Source: Hydrotalea sp.
GTDB taxonomy: Bacteria; Bacteroidota; Bacteroidia; Chitinophagales; Chitinophagaceae
DNA length: 64,000 bases
Assembly (NCBI GenBank): GCA_027364735.1
Contig: DAHXOT010000032.1
Coordinates: forward strand, 115,311 to 179,310
Direction: 5' to 3'
In this document: piece by piece, positions 19,660 to 27,508 of the stretch
Layout: every line of letters begins with the position of its first letter
Numbering within the stretch: position 1 is the first letter of the stretch
The notes under the pieces: generated by a model
Seen by the model: the letters and a program-made list of their open reading frames with translations, nothing else
What the model was told of the DNA's origin: nothing
Database searches by the model: none
Program-made: the position numbers and the translations under genes

Positions 19660-19687
19660 AAATCTCCACCCTTGTTGGTGGAGATTT
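19660..19687 (+). terminator. Hairpin terminator after hppA
   Basis: A perfect 11-bp inverted repeat (19660-19670 with 19677-19687, core TCTCCACC/GGTGGAGA) with a 6-base loop. A short T-rich stretch follows. It separates hppA from the first small paralogue. Confidence 0.7.
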
Positions 19688-19743
19688 AGTTTTAACCCTT
19701 TTTAACCGTAGTCTTAAGAAAACAAACTTAAAATGCCATTCTT

Positions 19744-20016
19744 ATGATTAATCGGTTAAAAATTAATGTACTTGTTGTACTAATTGCCTCCTTACTAATT
19801 GCAGGTATAATTGCTAAACCATATACCTATATTGCAGGAAAAACATATTATTCCAATCAAGATTATACTTGTTGCAAAGGCAACCAATTATATGTGCATC
19901 ATTTCTATATTGAACATTTTCTTTGGATACGAGTTGCCAGCGGATATACTACAGAATCGATAGGTAAACCGAATGATGAAGGTTGTAATATTCAATGTAC
20001 AGATGATATAAAATGA
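19744..20016 (+). CDS. small cysteine-rich secreted protein, paralogue 1
   Basis: I do not recognise this 90-residue protein. An N-terminal hydrophobic stretch (about residues 8-24) reads as a signal peptide or anchor, MINRLKINVLVVLIASLLIAG. The mature part has the conserved block DYTCCKGNQLYVHHFY and a terminal GCNIQC, giving four cysteines (CC and CxxxC) and a His pair. The next gene is a clear paralogue with the same arrangement. Two disulfides or metal binding are possible. It sits between hppA and the blaI-type regulator and has its own terminator, so it is independently expressed. Confidence 0.65.
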   Translation: MINRLKINVLVVLIASLLIAGIIAKPYTYIAGKTYYSNQDYTCCKGNQLYVHHFYIEHFLWIRVASGYTTESIGKPNDEGCNIQCTDDIK

Positions 20017-20060
20017 CTACATTTTTATAAATTCATTCCTACAACAGTTTAAAAAAAGAT

Positions 20061-20088
20061 AAAATCCCGAGTATTTCGGGATTTTTTT
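20061..20088 (+). terminator. Rho-independent terminator after paralogue 1
   Basis: A perfect 10-bp stem (20061-20070 with 20076-20085, core ATCCCGA/TCGGGAT), a 5-base loop and a run of seven T. Confidence 0.85.
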
Positions 20089-20164
20089 ATTAAAAAAGGA
20101 TAAAGTCGATATTAAATTAACCTGAAAGCTGGATGATACTTACCACTCTACTAAATAGCCTTTA

Positions 20165-20172
20165 TACCTTTG
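20165..20172 (+). promoter_or_regulatory. -7 element TACCTTTG before paralogue 2
   Basis: An exact TAnnTTTG match 44 bases upstream of the ATG at 20217; no clear -33 is seen. Confidence 0.35.
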
Positions 20173-20216
20173 TGGTATCCCAATTTTCTATAATTAACCG
20201 ATAAAACTAATTTCCT

Positions 20217-20480
20217 ATGTTCAGCAGACTTAAACTTAATGTAGCCATTATTATTATAGCATTATCGCTTGTTACTGTAACTGTGGCAGCTCCTTACACG
20301 AATATGTTTGGCAAGCATTATAAAGCTTCTTTAGATTATACTTGCTGCAAAGGAGATCAATTATACATTCACCATTTTTATACTACGCAATTCTTTTGGG
20401 TTGAAATGGGCAATGGTTATTCAGTTGAGGCAATTGGTAATCCAATACCAGGCGGTTGTAATATTCAATGTAGCGAATAA
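20217..20480 (+). CDS. small cysteine-rich secreted protein, paralogue 2
   Basis: An 87-residue protein aligning end to end with the gene 200 bases upstream. Shared features are the RLK-N start, a hydrophobic segment, APYT/KPYT, DYTCCKG-QLY-HHFY, a GY-E-IG-P stretch and the closing GCNIQC. The hydrophobic segments differ while the cysteine blocks are nearly identical, which is the pattern expected when the mature part is under selection. No known domain is recognised. It is flanked by terminators on both sides. Confidence 0.65.
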   Translation: MFSRLKLNVAIIIIALSLVTVTVAAPYTNMFGKHYKASLDYTCCKGDQLYIHHFYTTQFFWVEMGNGYSVEAIGNPIPGGCNIQCSE

Positions 20481-20495
20481 ATTTTTCAGCATATT

Positions 20496-20537
20496 TTTAC
20501 AAAAAAACAACTTTATAATAAGTGGTTTTTTTGTAAA
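20496..20537 (+). terminator. Long near-perfect hairpin between paralogue 2 and the blaI-type gene
   Basis: Arms of 18 bases (20496-20513 and 20520-20537) pair with one mismatch around the 6-base loop TATAAT. The A7/T7 tracts flanking the core AACAACTT/AAGTGGTT make a bidirectional-terminator layout, 16 bases after the stop of paralogue 2. Confidence 0.6.
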
Positions 20538-20591
20538 TTCACACGCAACTATAAAAATTAGATTTATTTTTAGAAAGTTTGCCTTAAATTG

Positions 20592-20611
20592 CTTACGAAA
20601 AAAATCGTAAG
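20592..20611. promoter_or_regulatory. Perfect palindrome directly before the blaI-type start codon (candidate operator)
   Basis: CTTACGA, six A, TCGTAAG: 7-bp exact arms with a 6-base centre, ending on the base before the ATG at 20612. BlaI/MecI/CopY repressors bind dyads as dimers and usually autoregulate, so this is a likely binding site. It could also act as a small hairpin over the start codon. Confidence 0.55.
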
Positions 20612-20995
20612 ATGAATATATCCAAACCGATAAAGCCCACAGAAAGTGAATTAGAAATTTTAAGAATACTTTGGGATAAACAACAAGCTACAGTTAGAGA
20701 AGTGCATGAAATACTTGCCGAACACAAAGATGCAGGATACACTACTACCCTTAAACTGCTTCAAATAATGTTTGAAAAAGGATTGGTAAACAGAAATGAC
20801 TCAACCAAAACACATATTTACTTTGCTGCAGTAAGTAAAGAAAGTACTCAACAGCAATTTGTAGGAAGGATGATTCAGGCTCTTTTTAGTGGATCTCCCA
20901 CTCAATTAGTAATGCAGGCATTAGGAAATCATACTCATAGTAAGGAAGAACTTGCACAAATTCAAGAACTTTTAAATACCCTAAAAAAGCAGTAA
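20612..20995 (+). CDS. BlaI/MecI/CopY family transcriptional repressor
   Basis: A 127-residue winged-helix repressor. The N-terminal DNA-binding domain is clear: PTESELEILRILWDKQQATVREVHEILAEHKDAGYTTTLKLLQIMFEKGLV, with the recognition helix in AGYTTTLKLLQ. The C-terminal half (VGRMIQALFSGSP...LAQIQELLNTLKKQ) is the dimerisation and cleavage region. The M56 peptidase gene follows after 3 bases, the standard two-gene layout in which the membrane peptidase relieves repression by leading to cleavage of the repressor. Targets beyond self are unknown; the neighbouring paralogues are candidates. Confidence 0.93.
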   Translation: MNISKPIKPTESELEILRILWDKQQATVREVHEILAEHKDAGYTTTLKLLQIMFEKGLVNRNDSTKTHIYFAAVSKESTQQQFVGRMIQALFSGSPTQLVMQALGNHTHSKEELAQIQELLNTLKKQ

Positions 20996-20998
20996 AGT

Positions 20999-22621
20999 AT
21001 GCAAGTAATAGCTAATTCGGGAGTATTATATGCACTTAGCTTGACTTTACTTAATAGTATATGGCAAAGTGGTTTATTATGGCTATTATATTTATTCATT
21101 ACCCGAATAATAAAGCTTACATCACACATAAAATATTGGATAGCTGTTTTATTACAATTAATAAGTTGTATAATTTTTATTTTTTCAGTTGCAGCAAATA
21201 CCATTTCGAAAAAAGCATTTTTTTATGGTTTTAATGCCAGTCAAAGCAACACCATATTTTTACCAACTAATACAAGCAATATATCTCAAATTTTACCTTT
21301 ATTAGCACTTCTGTATTTACTATTAACTTCATTTTTTTTACTTAAACTAATTTACACTTATCAGTTTTCTCTAAAAATATATCGAAGACATTTAATTGAG
21401 ATAGATGAAAGATGGCTAAATTTTATAGCCAACTATATAAAAAAATGGAATATACAATCTACCATAAAAATATTTGCTTCGGTTGAAGTTGATAGTCCAT
21501 TAACCTTTGGCATATTAAAACCTATAATCATAGTTCCATTAGCCAGCATCAATTACCTCAGCACAGAACAAATGGAAGCTGTTTTACTACATGAATTATC
21601 GCATATTAAAAGAGCCGATTATTTTATAAACCTATTATTAGTATTGATTGAGACTATTTTATTTTTCAACCCATTTAACCAATTAATCAGCAAAATAATA
21701 TTACAAGAAAGAGAAAGTGCTTGTGATGATGTTGTATTATCTTTTTCTTATTCACCAATAACTTATGCAGAAGCCTTGTTTCAATTAGCGGCCAATTCTG
21801 TAAGAAAAGATAGTTTGCAACTTTCAATGAAGGCTATTAATAACAATACTTATTTATTAAAAAGAATTGCAAGAATTACAGGCACTTACCAATATAAGTC
21901 TGATTTTAGTTATCTAAAAAGTATAAAAATTATAGCACTACTATTAATAAGCATCAGTACAGCCTTCTTAACTTTTTTTAATTTTACTTCTACTAACAAT
22001 AATAACCAAAAATCAACTCAATTAATATCTTCCATTAAGGAAAATAAAAATAATGTTGCTATAAAAAATAGCTATTCAAAAAAGTTTGAAAATAATAGCC
22101 GCATAATTCACTCCAAAAAACATTTTAGTCATACAACAAAATATACCATTACCGATAACGACCTTAACGCTATTGTAGCAACCTTAAATAGTTTTCCAAT
22201 TGAGCAAGTAAACTATACTTCTATAGAATCTAATTTGAAAAATAAAATTAATAGAACCACCTATTCTCTTTCTTCAAAAAATTTAAAAGAAAAAATAAAA
22301 AAATATTTAAGTAAGAAAAATATTTCTGTTGCAGATTTTAAAGATAAAATAGACTCTCTGAAAACAATGCTTCAAAAGCAACAATTACTTGTACATTTTG
22401 CTGCATTCACAAAGAACAATGCAGTTATCTTACCATCTATTTATATTGAGAAAGATTTAAATGAAAGTACCGATTCAACCAATGTAAGTTCTAATGATAC
22501 CACTGCAACAAAAGCCTCATCACAATTGTATATGATAATTAATTTAAAAACAGAAAATAAAGATTCGGCATACCTTATTATTCCACTAAAGAGAACATTG
22601 TATCCTTCTTCTGCAGACTAA
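20999..22621 (+). CDS. M56 family (BlaR1-like) membrane metallopeptidase
   Basis: A 540-residue integral membrane peptidase. N-terminal TM segments (about residues 10-30, 36-55, 98-118) surround the metalloprotease domain, with the zinc motif HELSH at 198-202 in LLHELSHIKRADYFINLLL and the downstream third ligand region RESACDDVVL. A further TM (about 310-325, IIALLLISISTAFLTFF) leads to a C-terminal part of about 210 residues that is lysine- and asparagine-rich. That part lacks the SxxK penicillin-binding sensor of true BlaR1, so the signal is probably not a beta-lactam. It pairs with the blaI-type gene upstream. Confidence 0.87.
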   Translation: MQVIANSGVLYALSLTLLNSIWQSGLLWLLYLFITRIIKLTSHIKYWIAVLLQLISCIIFIFSVAANTISKKAFFYGFNASQSNTIFLPTNTSNISQILPLLALLYLLLTSFFLLKLIYTYQFSLKIYRRHLIEIDERWLNFIANYIKKWNIQSTIKIFASVEVDSPLTFGILKPIIIVPLASINYLSTEQMEAVLLHELSHIKRADYFINLLLVLIETILFFNPFNQLISKIILQERESACDDVVLSFSYSPITYAEALFQLAANSVRKDSLQLSMKAINNNTYLLKRIARITGTYQYKSDFSYLKSIKIIALLLISISTAFLTFFNFTSTNNNNQKSTQLISSIKENKNNVAIKNSYSKKFENNSRIIHSKKHFSHTTKYTITDNDLNAIVATLNSFPIEQVNYTSIESNLKNKINRTTYSLSSKNLKEKIKKYLSKKNISVADFKDKIDSLKTMLQKQQLLVHFAAFTKNNAVILPSIYIEKDLNESTDSTNVSSNDTTATKASSQLYMIINLKTENKDSAYLIIPLKRTLYPSSAD

Positions 22622-22627
22622 ATATTA

Positions 22628-23704
22628 CTACCAAAAAAGTTTAGGATTCGTATTACCATACCGATTATTTATCATAAACCCAATTAACAATTCATGAGTT
22701 CCTTTACTAACGGTATTGAGTAAAGATGTACTTAGATCGTACGAATAACCAATTAAAATATCTTTAGCTGCATGAATGCCTAACATTGCAGCAAAGCCAT
22801 TTTGATAACGATAAGAAAATCCTGCCCACAAAATATCTTGATATTGAAATTTGGAATTAATATCAAAAGAAATTGGCAATGGATTAATATAACGAACCAT
22901 TACAGAAGGAAGAAAACTAACATCATCCGATAAAGGTATTTTATATCCGGCAGTGAAAAAAGTATGCGGCAAAAGTTTGCCCGATTGCAATGCTACCGTA
23001 TTATTAGAAAACGCAACCTGCTCAGGAATAATTTGCTGCATAGATAATCCTATAAAATACTTATCGGAGTACAATAAAACTCCGGCACTCATATCCGGCT
23101 TAATTGAATTGATGATTCCACTTGTACCAACAGCAGGATCTACAGGAGTTGCAAAACTAAGTTTATCGGCATTTAAACTTAACTGAGTAAACCCAATTGA
23201 AATACCTACAGATAAAGATGTTTTAGGTGCAATGCCAATGTGATAAGCATAAGAACCATAAGCTGCAAAACGGTTTAAAGGACCAGTAATATCATTAATT
23301 GCCGTAAATCCAACACCTGCATGAGATTCGGGAACTGAATAATTTTGCCATAATGCATCCCCCAACGGATTTTCTCCGGGTGCATGAAAAGTGGTAGCCG
23401 TTTGTCTATCATAATCGCTCTTCGAAAGTGGCCCATTAATAGTAATATATGTTGTAACCGGAGCATCTTGCAAACCAACCCACTGCGTTCTATAACTTGC
23501 TCTTGCATCCCAATAATTTTCAATTCCGGCAAATGCAGGGTTTATTAAATACTGGTTTAAAATATATTGTGTGTAGTAGGGCCTTTGCTGTGCGTTGCCA
23601 TGAAAACAATACAACAATAGCATTACTAAACCAACTACCAATTTATTATAAACAAACCGATTGTTTCTTTGAGCATAAAAAATATTTTGAACAATCAACA
23701 ACAT
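22628..23704 (-). CDS. PorP/SprF family type IX secretion membrane protein
   Basis: A 358-residue outer-membrane beta-barrel of the PorP/SprF family. The diagnostic N-terminal motif QRPYYTQYILNQYLINPAFAGIENYWDARASYRTQWVGLQDAP directly follows a hydrophobic segment ending HGNAQ. Other family elements are HAGVGFTAINDITGPL and AAYGSYAYHI. SprF-like proteins are typically needed for surface localisation of an adjacent SprB-like adhesin, but the neighbours here are an M56 peptidase and a WbqC protein. The N-terminus is unusually long (about 20 residues before the hydrophobic core), so the real start may be internal or non-ATG. Confidence 0.88.
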   Translation of the reverse strand: MLLIVQNIFYAQRNNRFVYNKLVVGLVMLLLYCFHGNAQQRPYYTQYILNQYLINPAFAGIENYWDARASYRTQWVGLQDAPVTTYITINGPLSKSDYDRQTATTFHAPGENPLGDALWQNYSVPESHAGVGFTAINDITGPLNRFAAYGSYAYHIGIAPKTSLSVGISIGFTQLSLNADKLSFATPVDPAVGTSGIINSIKPDMSAGVLLYSDKYFIGLSMQQIIPEQVAFSNNTVALQSGKLLPHTFFTAGYKIPLSDDVSFLPSVMVRYINPLPISFDINSKFQYQDILWAGFSYRYQNGFAAMLGIHAAKDILIGYSYDLSTSLLNTVSKGTHELLIGFMINNRYGNTNPKLFW

Positions 23705-23794
23705 ACACTGTAATACTAAATCCTGTTTTAGATTATTGAGTAAAATAATAATAAATACAATTCACTAAATATAATTCATACGAAAGATACATAG

Positions 23795-24424
23795 CTATAT
23801 GTTAATAGAATTTATTATTTGAGAAGCAGCAGGCCCCTCACAAAATAATATATCTATAATACTTAAGTTATGTTGAAAACCAATTTTATGCTGAAATACT
23901 TGTGTATACGTAACTAAAGACTCCTGATTTTGAAAATTTTTAGGCACCCATTTATTGCGATAATCATTTATAGTAGAATGATATTCTTTAATAAAATTTT
24001 GAGAAGTAACAATAGTAGTTTTTAATTTAAGTTGTTGTAATGCCCATTGCAACAACTGCTGATTTAGATCAATTAAATACACAAATTGCTTTTCTACCAA
24101 AATAGCATACAGCTTGTCTTTATAAAATTCAAAAAATGGAGATTTGCCATAACACGAGATAATTGTTTTCCAATGCATTTTTTGCCAATGCTGGTTATAA
24201 TTAATTTTAATATCTTTTATCAATCCTTTCTGTTCTCTCCCATTTAAAATTGGAATGGTTAATGTAATTAACCCATTACTACCTGCAATAACTGTTCTAT
24301 TTCTAAAACTAATTTTTTGCCAATTTTCCATGAGCTCAATAGTAGCAGTATGATGTTGAGCCAATGCAACAAAATATTGAATGCTACCAAAATATTGAGT
24401 TTCAATTATCATATTATCGTTCAT
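23795..24424 (-). CDS. WbqC family protein
   Basis: A 209-residue protein of the WbqC-like family, found next to O-antigen or glycan biosynthesis genes in some bacteria but without established activity. Recognisable parts are ETQYFGSIQYFVAL near the N-terminus, the ENWQKISFRNRTVIAGSNGLITLTIPI block, the following KINYNQHWQKMHWKTIISCYGKSPFFEFYKD and the terminal FCEGPAASQIIN. I chose the ATG at 24424; a TTG at 24427 is adjacent. It is probably cytosolic; no signal peptide is seen. Confidence 0.85.
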   Translation of the reverse strand: MNDNMIIETQYFGSIQYFVALAQHHTATIELMENWQKISFRNRTVIAGSNGLITLTIPILNGREQKGLIKDIKINYNQHWQKMHWKTIISCYGKSPFFEFYKDKLYAILVEKQFVYLIDLNQQLLQWALQQLKLKTTIVTSQNFIKEYHSTINDYRNKWVPKNFQNQESLVTYTQVFQHKIGFQHNLSIIDILFCEGPAASQIINSINI

Positions 24425-24512
24425 CAAAACATATTATTCCTATCAAAAATAAACCTTAGTTGGTAGTAATAATTGCCTGTTTCAATTTTCGTTACTATTT
24501 TGCAAATAAAAC

Positions 24513-24962
24513 TTGAAAAAAATAGTATTACTTTCCGTTAGCACCTTTATTCTACTTACCTCTTGCCATAAACCTTTATCCTTTGAATATAAAGGCATAA
24601 AAAATTTTAAACTTGATCAATTGGGTTTCAACAAAAGCAAAGTGTCAATGGATTTAATTTATTTTAATCCCAACGATTTTGGAGTTGAATTAAAAAAAGT
24701 GGATTGTGCTATTTATATTAATAATAGTTATTTAGGAAAATATTTATTAGATACTACTCTTCGCATTAATAGAAAATCGGAATTTATTTTACCTTCTTCA
24801 ATGGAAGTAGATATGAAAGATATATTTAAAAACGGAGTTGCCTTTTTATTAAACAAAGAAGTATTAGTAAAAGCAGTAGGCACTTCAAAGGTTGGCAAAT
24901 CGGGTATATTTTTTACGGTTCCTATTAATTACGAAGCAAGGCAAGCTTTAGCCTTATTTTAA
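24513..24962 (+). CDS. LEA type 2-like lipoprotein (TTG start)
   Basis: A 149-residue exported protein with an LEA-14/NDR1-like beta-sandwich (LGFNKSKVSMDLIYFNPNDFGVELKKVDCAIYINNSYLGKY). The N-terminus KKIVLLSVSTFILLTSC is a textbook lipoprotein signal with Cys17. It requires initiation at TTG (24513), because no in-frame ATG precedes it and the next Met is well inside the fold. The role is unknown; related proteins are described as stress- or envelope-associated. It converges with the 24959-25375 gene, overlapping by 4 bases. Confidence 0.75.
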   Translation: MKKIVLLSVSTFILLTSCHKPLSFEYKGIKNFKLDQLGFNKSKVSMDLIYFNPNDFGVELKKVDCAIYINNSYLGKYLLDTTLRINRKSEFILPSSMEVDMKDIFKNGVAFLLNKEVLVKAVGTSKVGKSGIFFTVPINYEARQALALF

Positions 24963-25375
24963 TGATATGGTGCTAAATGGCAAGGTTTACCCTTTTGTGG
25001 GCCGCCACCATCTTCGGCTCTTTTGCAAATGGGTGGCAATTTTTTATATGCTTCTTCATCGGCTTTTGTGCTATCGGCATCATACCCTGCATTATTTAAT
25101 ACAGTGCGAATTACATCGGGCGTAACTCTATCGGGTACATATTGAATTCTTATTTCCCCCGACAATAAATTATATTTCCGTTGTAACATACCACTTTCCA
25201 TTTCCGATTCATTTGCATTGGCTAAATATCTATCCAATCTTTCTTTACATTCCCAGCATTTAAGATTATCGGATTTGATGGTTATCCATTGTGCTTTTGA
25301 AGCCATTACTTGTGCATGAAGCACAGCAACAGAACATACAAGCAGTATTGCTATTATAAAAAGTTTAATTTTCAT
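24959..25375 (-). CDS. exported heavy-metal-associated-like domain protein
   Basis: A 138-residue protein with a signal peptide (MKIKLFIIAILLVCSVAVLHAQ). The core resembles a ferredoxin-like HMA fold: ITIKSDNLKCWECKERLDRYL contains CWEC, in the place of the metal-binding CxxC, followed by SGEIRIQYVPDRVTPDVIRTVLNNAGYDAD, the usual second half of an HMA domain. The C-terminal tail LPPICKRAEDGGGPQKGKPCHLAPYH adds two cysteines and two histidines. A periplasmic copper or other soft-metal carrier is a reasonable inference. It follows pyrE with a 13-base gap on the same strand. Confidence 0.78.
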   Translation of the reverse strand: MKIKLFIIAILLVCSVAVLHAQVMASKAQWITIKSDNLKCWECKERLDRYLANANESEMESGMLQRKYNLLSGEIRIQYVPDRVTPDVIRTVLNNAGYDADSTKADEEAYKKLPPICKRAEDGGGPQKGKPCHLAPYH

Positions 25376-25388
25376 TTAATTATTTTAA

Positions 25389-26018
25389 TTATACACTCCA
25401 TTGAGAAGGATTATCCTGCCATTGTTTTAATACCATTTCTCTCTCTTTATTTACATATCCTTTACTTACAGCTAATTCAATTAATGAATTATAATTAGTT
25501 AAAGAATAATAAGGAACCTTTTTTTCTTCGAAAGCTTTGTGTGCTACATCAAAACCGTAATTAAAAATTGAAACCATACCATCAACTACTAATCCGGCAG
25601 CTCGTAATACATCTACAACTTGCAAACTGCTTTTTCCGGTTGAGATAAGGTCTTCCATTACAATTACGCGTTGACCCAATTCGTAAAATCCTTCTATCTG
25701 ATTTCCCAACCCATGTTCTTTAGGTTTTGGCCTAACATATATATAAGGTAATTTTAATTGATCGGCAGCCATGGCACCCCATGCAATTCCTGCTGTAGCT
25801 ACTCCGGCAATAAGTTGGGCTTCCGGAAATTTTTCAAAAATTACATTACATAATTCACTCTTTATAAAGTCTCTAACAAAAGGGAAAGATAATATTCTTC
25901 TATTATCACAATAAATAGGACTAAGCCAACCACTTGCCCAAGTATAAGGTTTATCACTACTTAATTTTACAGCCTGTACTTGCAATAATTTTTCTGCAAC
26001 TGCTTTTTCGTTTGTCAT
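25389..26018 (-). CDS. pyrE: orotate phosphoribosyltransferase
   Basis: PyrE converts orotate and PRPP to orotidine 5'-monophosphate in de novo pyrimidine synthesis. The 209-residue protein has LPYIYVRPKPKEHGLGNQIEG, the flexible catalytic loop, and the PRPP-binding motif RVIVMEDLISTGKSSLQV (one position, Glu in EDLISTGKS, matches the family). The N-terminal SGWLSPIYCDNRRILSFP is also characteristic. pyrB and pyrR lie about 1.5 kb upstream on the same strand but are separated by other genes. Confidence 0.95.
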   Translation of the reverse strand: MTNEKAVAEKLLQVQAVKLSSDKPYTWASGWLSPIYCDNRRILSFPFVRDFIKSELCNVIFEKFPEAQLIAGVATAGIAWGAMAADQLKLPYIYVRPKPKEHGLGNQIEGFYELGQRVIVMEDLISTGKSSLQVVDVLRAAGLVVDGMVSIFNYGFDVAHKAFEEKKVPYYSLTNYNSLIELAVSKGYVNKEREMVLKQWQDNPSQWSV

Positions 26019-26082
26019 ACTGCTAAGATAAAAAGCGATTTGATACTTTTGATAAACAATTGTATATAATTACTTAAAATTG

Positions 26083-26505
26083 ATGAATATGAAAAGAACC
26101 ATAATTGCAGCCGGTGGAGTAGTTAATAATGCTGACAATAATATTTTGATGATTTATAGAAAAGGATATTGGGATTTACCAAAAGGAAAACTCGATGAAG
26201 GAGAATCTATTGAGCAATGTGCCATACGAGAAGTACAAGAAGAAACCGGATTACAAACTATTCATTTAGGAAAATTTATTTGCACTACTTATCATGAATA
26301 TTTAGACCCTTTTTTACAAGAAGAAGTAATTAAAGAAACGCATTGGTTTAGTATGAAGATAACAGATAATCAACCATTAGTTCCACAAGTAGAAGAAAAT
26401 ATAACAGCAATAGAATGGGTTGATTCGATGAAACTAAAGAATAATTTACAAAATACTTATCCAAATATTATTACTGTAATTGAAAATTATACAGCAAAAA
26501 AGTGA
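26083..26505 (+). CDS. NUDIX hydrolase
   Basis: A 140-residue NUDIX hydrolase with an intact Nudix box, GKLDEGESIEQCAIREVQEETGL (Gx5Ex7REUxEExGU), preceded by the WDLPKGK core. The substrate (a nucleoside diphosphate linked to another moiety) cannot be read from the sequence. The overall shape resembles the diadenosine-polyphosphate or general housecleaning NUDIX proteins. Start at 26083 or the ATG at 26089. It is rightward, divergent from pyrE. Confidence 0.88.
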   Translation: MNMKRTIIAAGGVVNNADNNILMIYRKGYWDLPKGKLDEGESIEQCAIREVQEETGLQTIHLGKFICTTYHEYLDPFLQEEVIKETHWFSMKITDNQPLVPQVEENITAIEWVDSMKLKNNLQNTYPNIITVIENYTAKK

Positions 26506-26507
26506 AT

Positions 26508-26936
26508 TTATTTTTTAGGTATTATTGCTACTGTTAGCCGACTAATACAAATTAATTTATTTTCTTCATTCTTAATTTTTATATCCCAAACATGTGTTCT
26601 TCCACCGATATGCAAAGGTGTAGCAGTTGCAATTACATGCCCGGATGTAATACTTTTAATATGATTGGCATTAATATCTAAACCAACACCTATAAACTTA
26701 TCAGTATCAATAATTAACGAAGATCCAACACTGCCAATAGTTTCGGCCAATGCAACACTTGCACCTCCATGCAGCAATCCGTAGGGTTGATGTGTTCTCT
26801 TATCAACCGGCATAGTAGCTTTTAAAAAATCATCGCCAATTTCAATAAACCGAATATCTAACAATTCGGACAATGTATTTTTATTCCAATTATTACAATC
26901 GTTAATAGTAACATCTTTCTTCCACCAAATACTCAT
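26508..26936 (-). CDS. hotdog-fold acyl-CoA thioesterase (PaaI/MenI-like)
   Basis: A 142-residue hotdog thioesterase. The catalytic region reads HQPYGLLHGGASVALAETIGSVGS, with HGG followed by the conserved Glu in LAETIGS as in the 1,4-dihydroxy-2-naphthoyl-CoA and PaaI families. The later HIGGRTHVWDIKIKNEENKL is the standard final strands. MenI-like activity in menaquinone synthesis is a candidate role, since Bacteroidota use menaquinone, but not proven. Its ATG overlaps the end of coaD by 4 bases, so they are co-translated. Confidence 0.85.
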   Translation of the reverse strand: MSIWWKKDVTINDCNNWNKNTLSELLDIRFIEIGDDFLKATMPVDKRTHQPYGLLHGGASVALAETIGSVGSSLIIDTDKFIGVGLDINANHIKSITSGHVIATATPLHIGGRTHVWDIKIKNEENKLICISRLTVAIIPKK

Positions 26937-27412
26937 AATATAAGTTTAGCCTTAATGGAATCTGTAACCTGATTAGGTAAGAAAAAAGAAGCATCTCCTC
27001 CATTACGCAAAATATCTCTAACAATTGTAGATGCTATGGAAGTATATTTTGGTTCTCCGGTTAAAAAAATTGTTTCAATTTGTTTATCTAAAATTCTGTT
27101 GGCATCGGCAATTGTTTTTTCATATTCAAAATCGCTAACATACCTAATGCCTCGCAAAATAAATTTTGCTCCAATTTTTTTGCAAAAATCAATTGTCAAT
27201 CCATCATACATTACACTTTCTACACGTGGCTCATCTTTATAAATATCGTGCAACCACTGAACACGTTGCTCGGGAGTAAACATGGGACTTTTAGATACGT
27301 TTACACCAATACCTACTACTACTTTATCAAATAAAGGCAAAGCACGGTTAATAATATCAACATGCCCTAATGTTACAGGATCGAAGGTTCCGGGAAATAA
27401 ACAAATTCGCAT
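26933..27412 (-). CDS. coaD: phosphopantetheine adenylyltransferase
   Basis: CoaD adenylates 4'-phosphopantetheine to dephospho-CoA, the penultimate step of coenzyme A synthesis. The 159-residue length is standard. The nucleotidyltransferase motif GTFDPVTLGHVDII (with the HxGH-type TxGH) is at residues 8-21, and FILRGIRYVSDFEYEKTIADANR and the SSTIVRDI-like STIVRDILRNGG complete the family signature. It overlaps the thioesterase gene downstream by 4 bases. Confidence 0.96.
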   Translation of the reverse strand: MRICLFPGTFDPVTLGHVDIINRALPLFDKVVVGIGVNVSKSPMFTPEQRVQWLHDIYKDEPRVESVMYDGLTIDFCKKIGAKFILRGIRYVSDFEYEKTIADANRILDKQIETIFLTGEPKYTSIASTIVRDILRNGGDASFFLPNQVTDSIKAKLIL

Positions 27413-27508
27413 AAAATAAGTTGTGCGTTAAATATTGTGTATCCTAAACTATAGATAATAATTAATAATCTTCAAACTTACCAATTGTATTATTTCAGTA
27501 TCTATGGC

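Noticed and set aside
15913..22621. Reading the serine hydrolase and BlaI/M56 pair as a beta-lactam resistance system
   Set aside because: The hydrolase is several kb away with its own promoter element, and the M56 protein lacks a penicillin-binding sensor.
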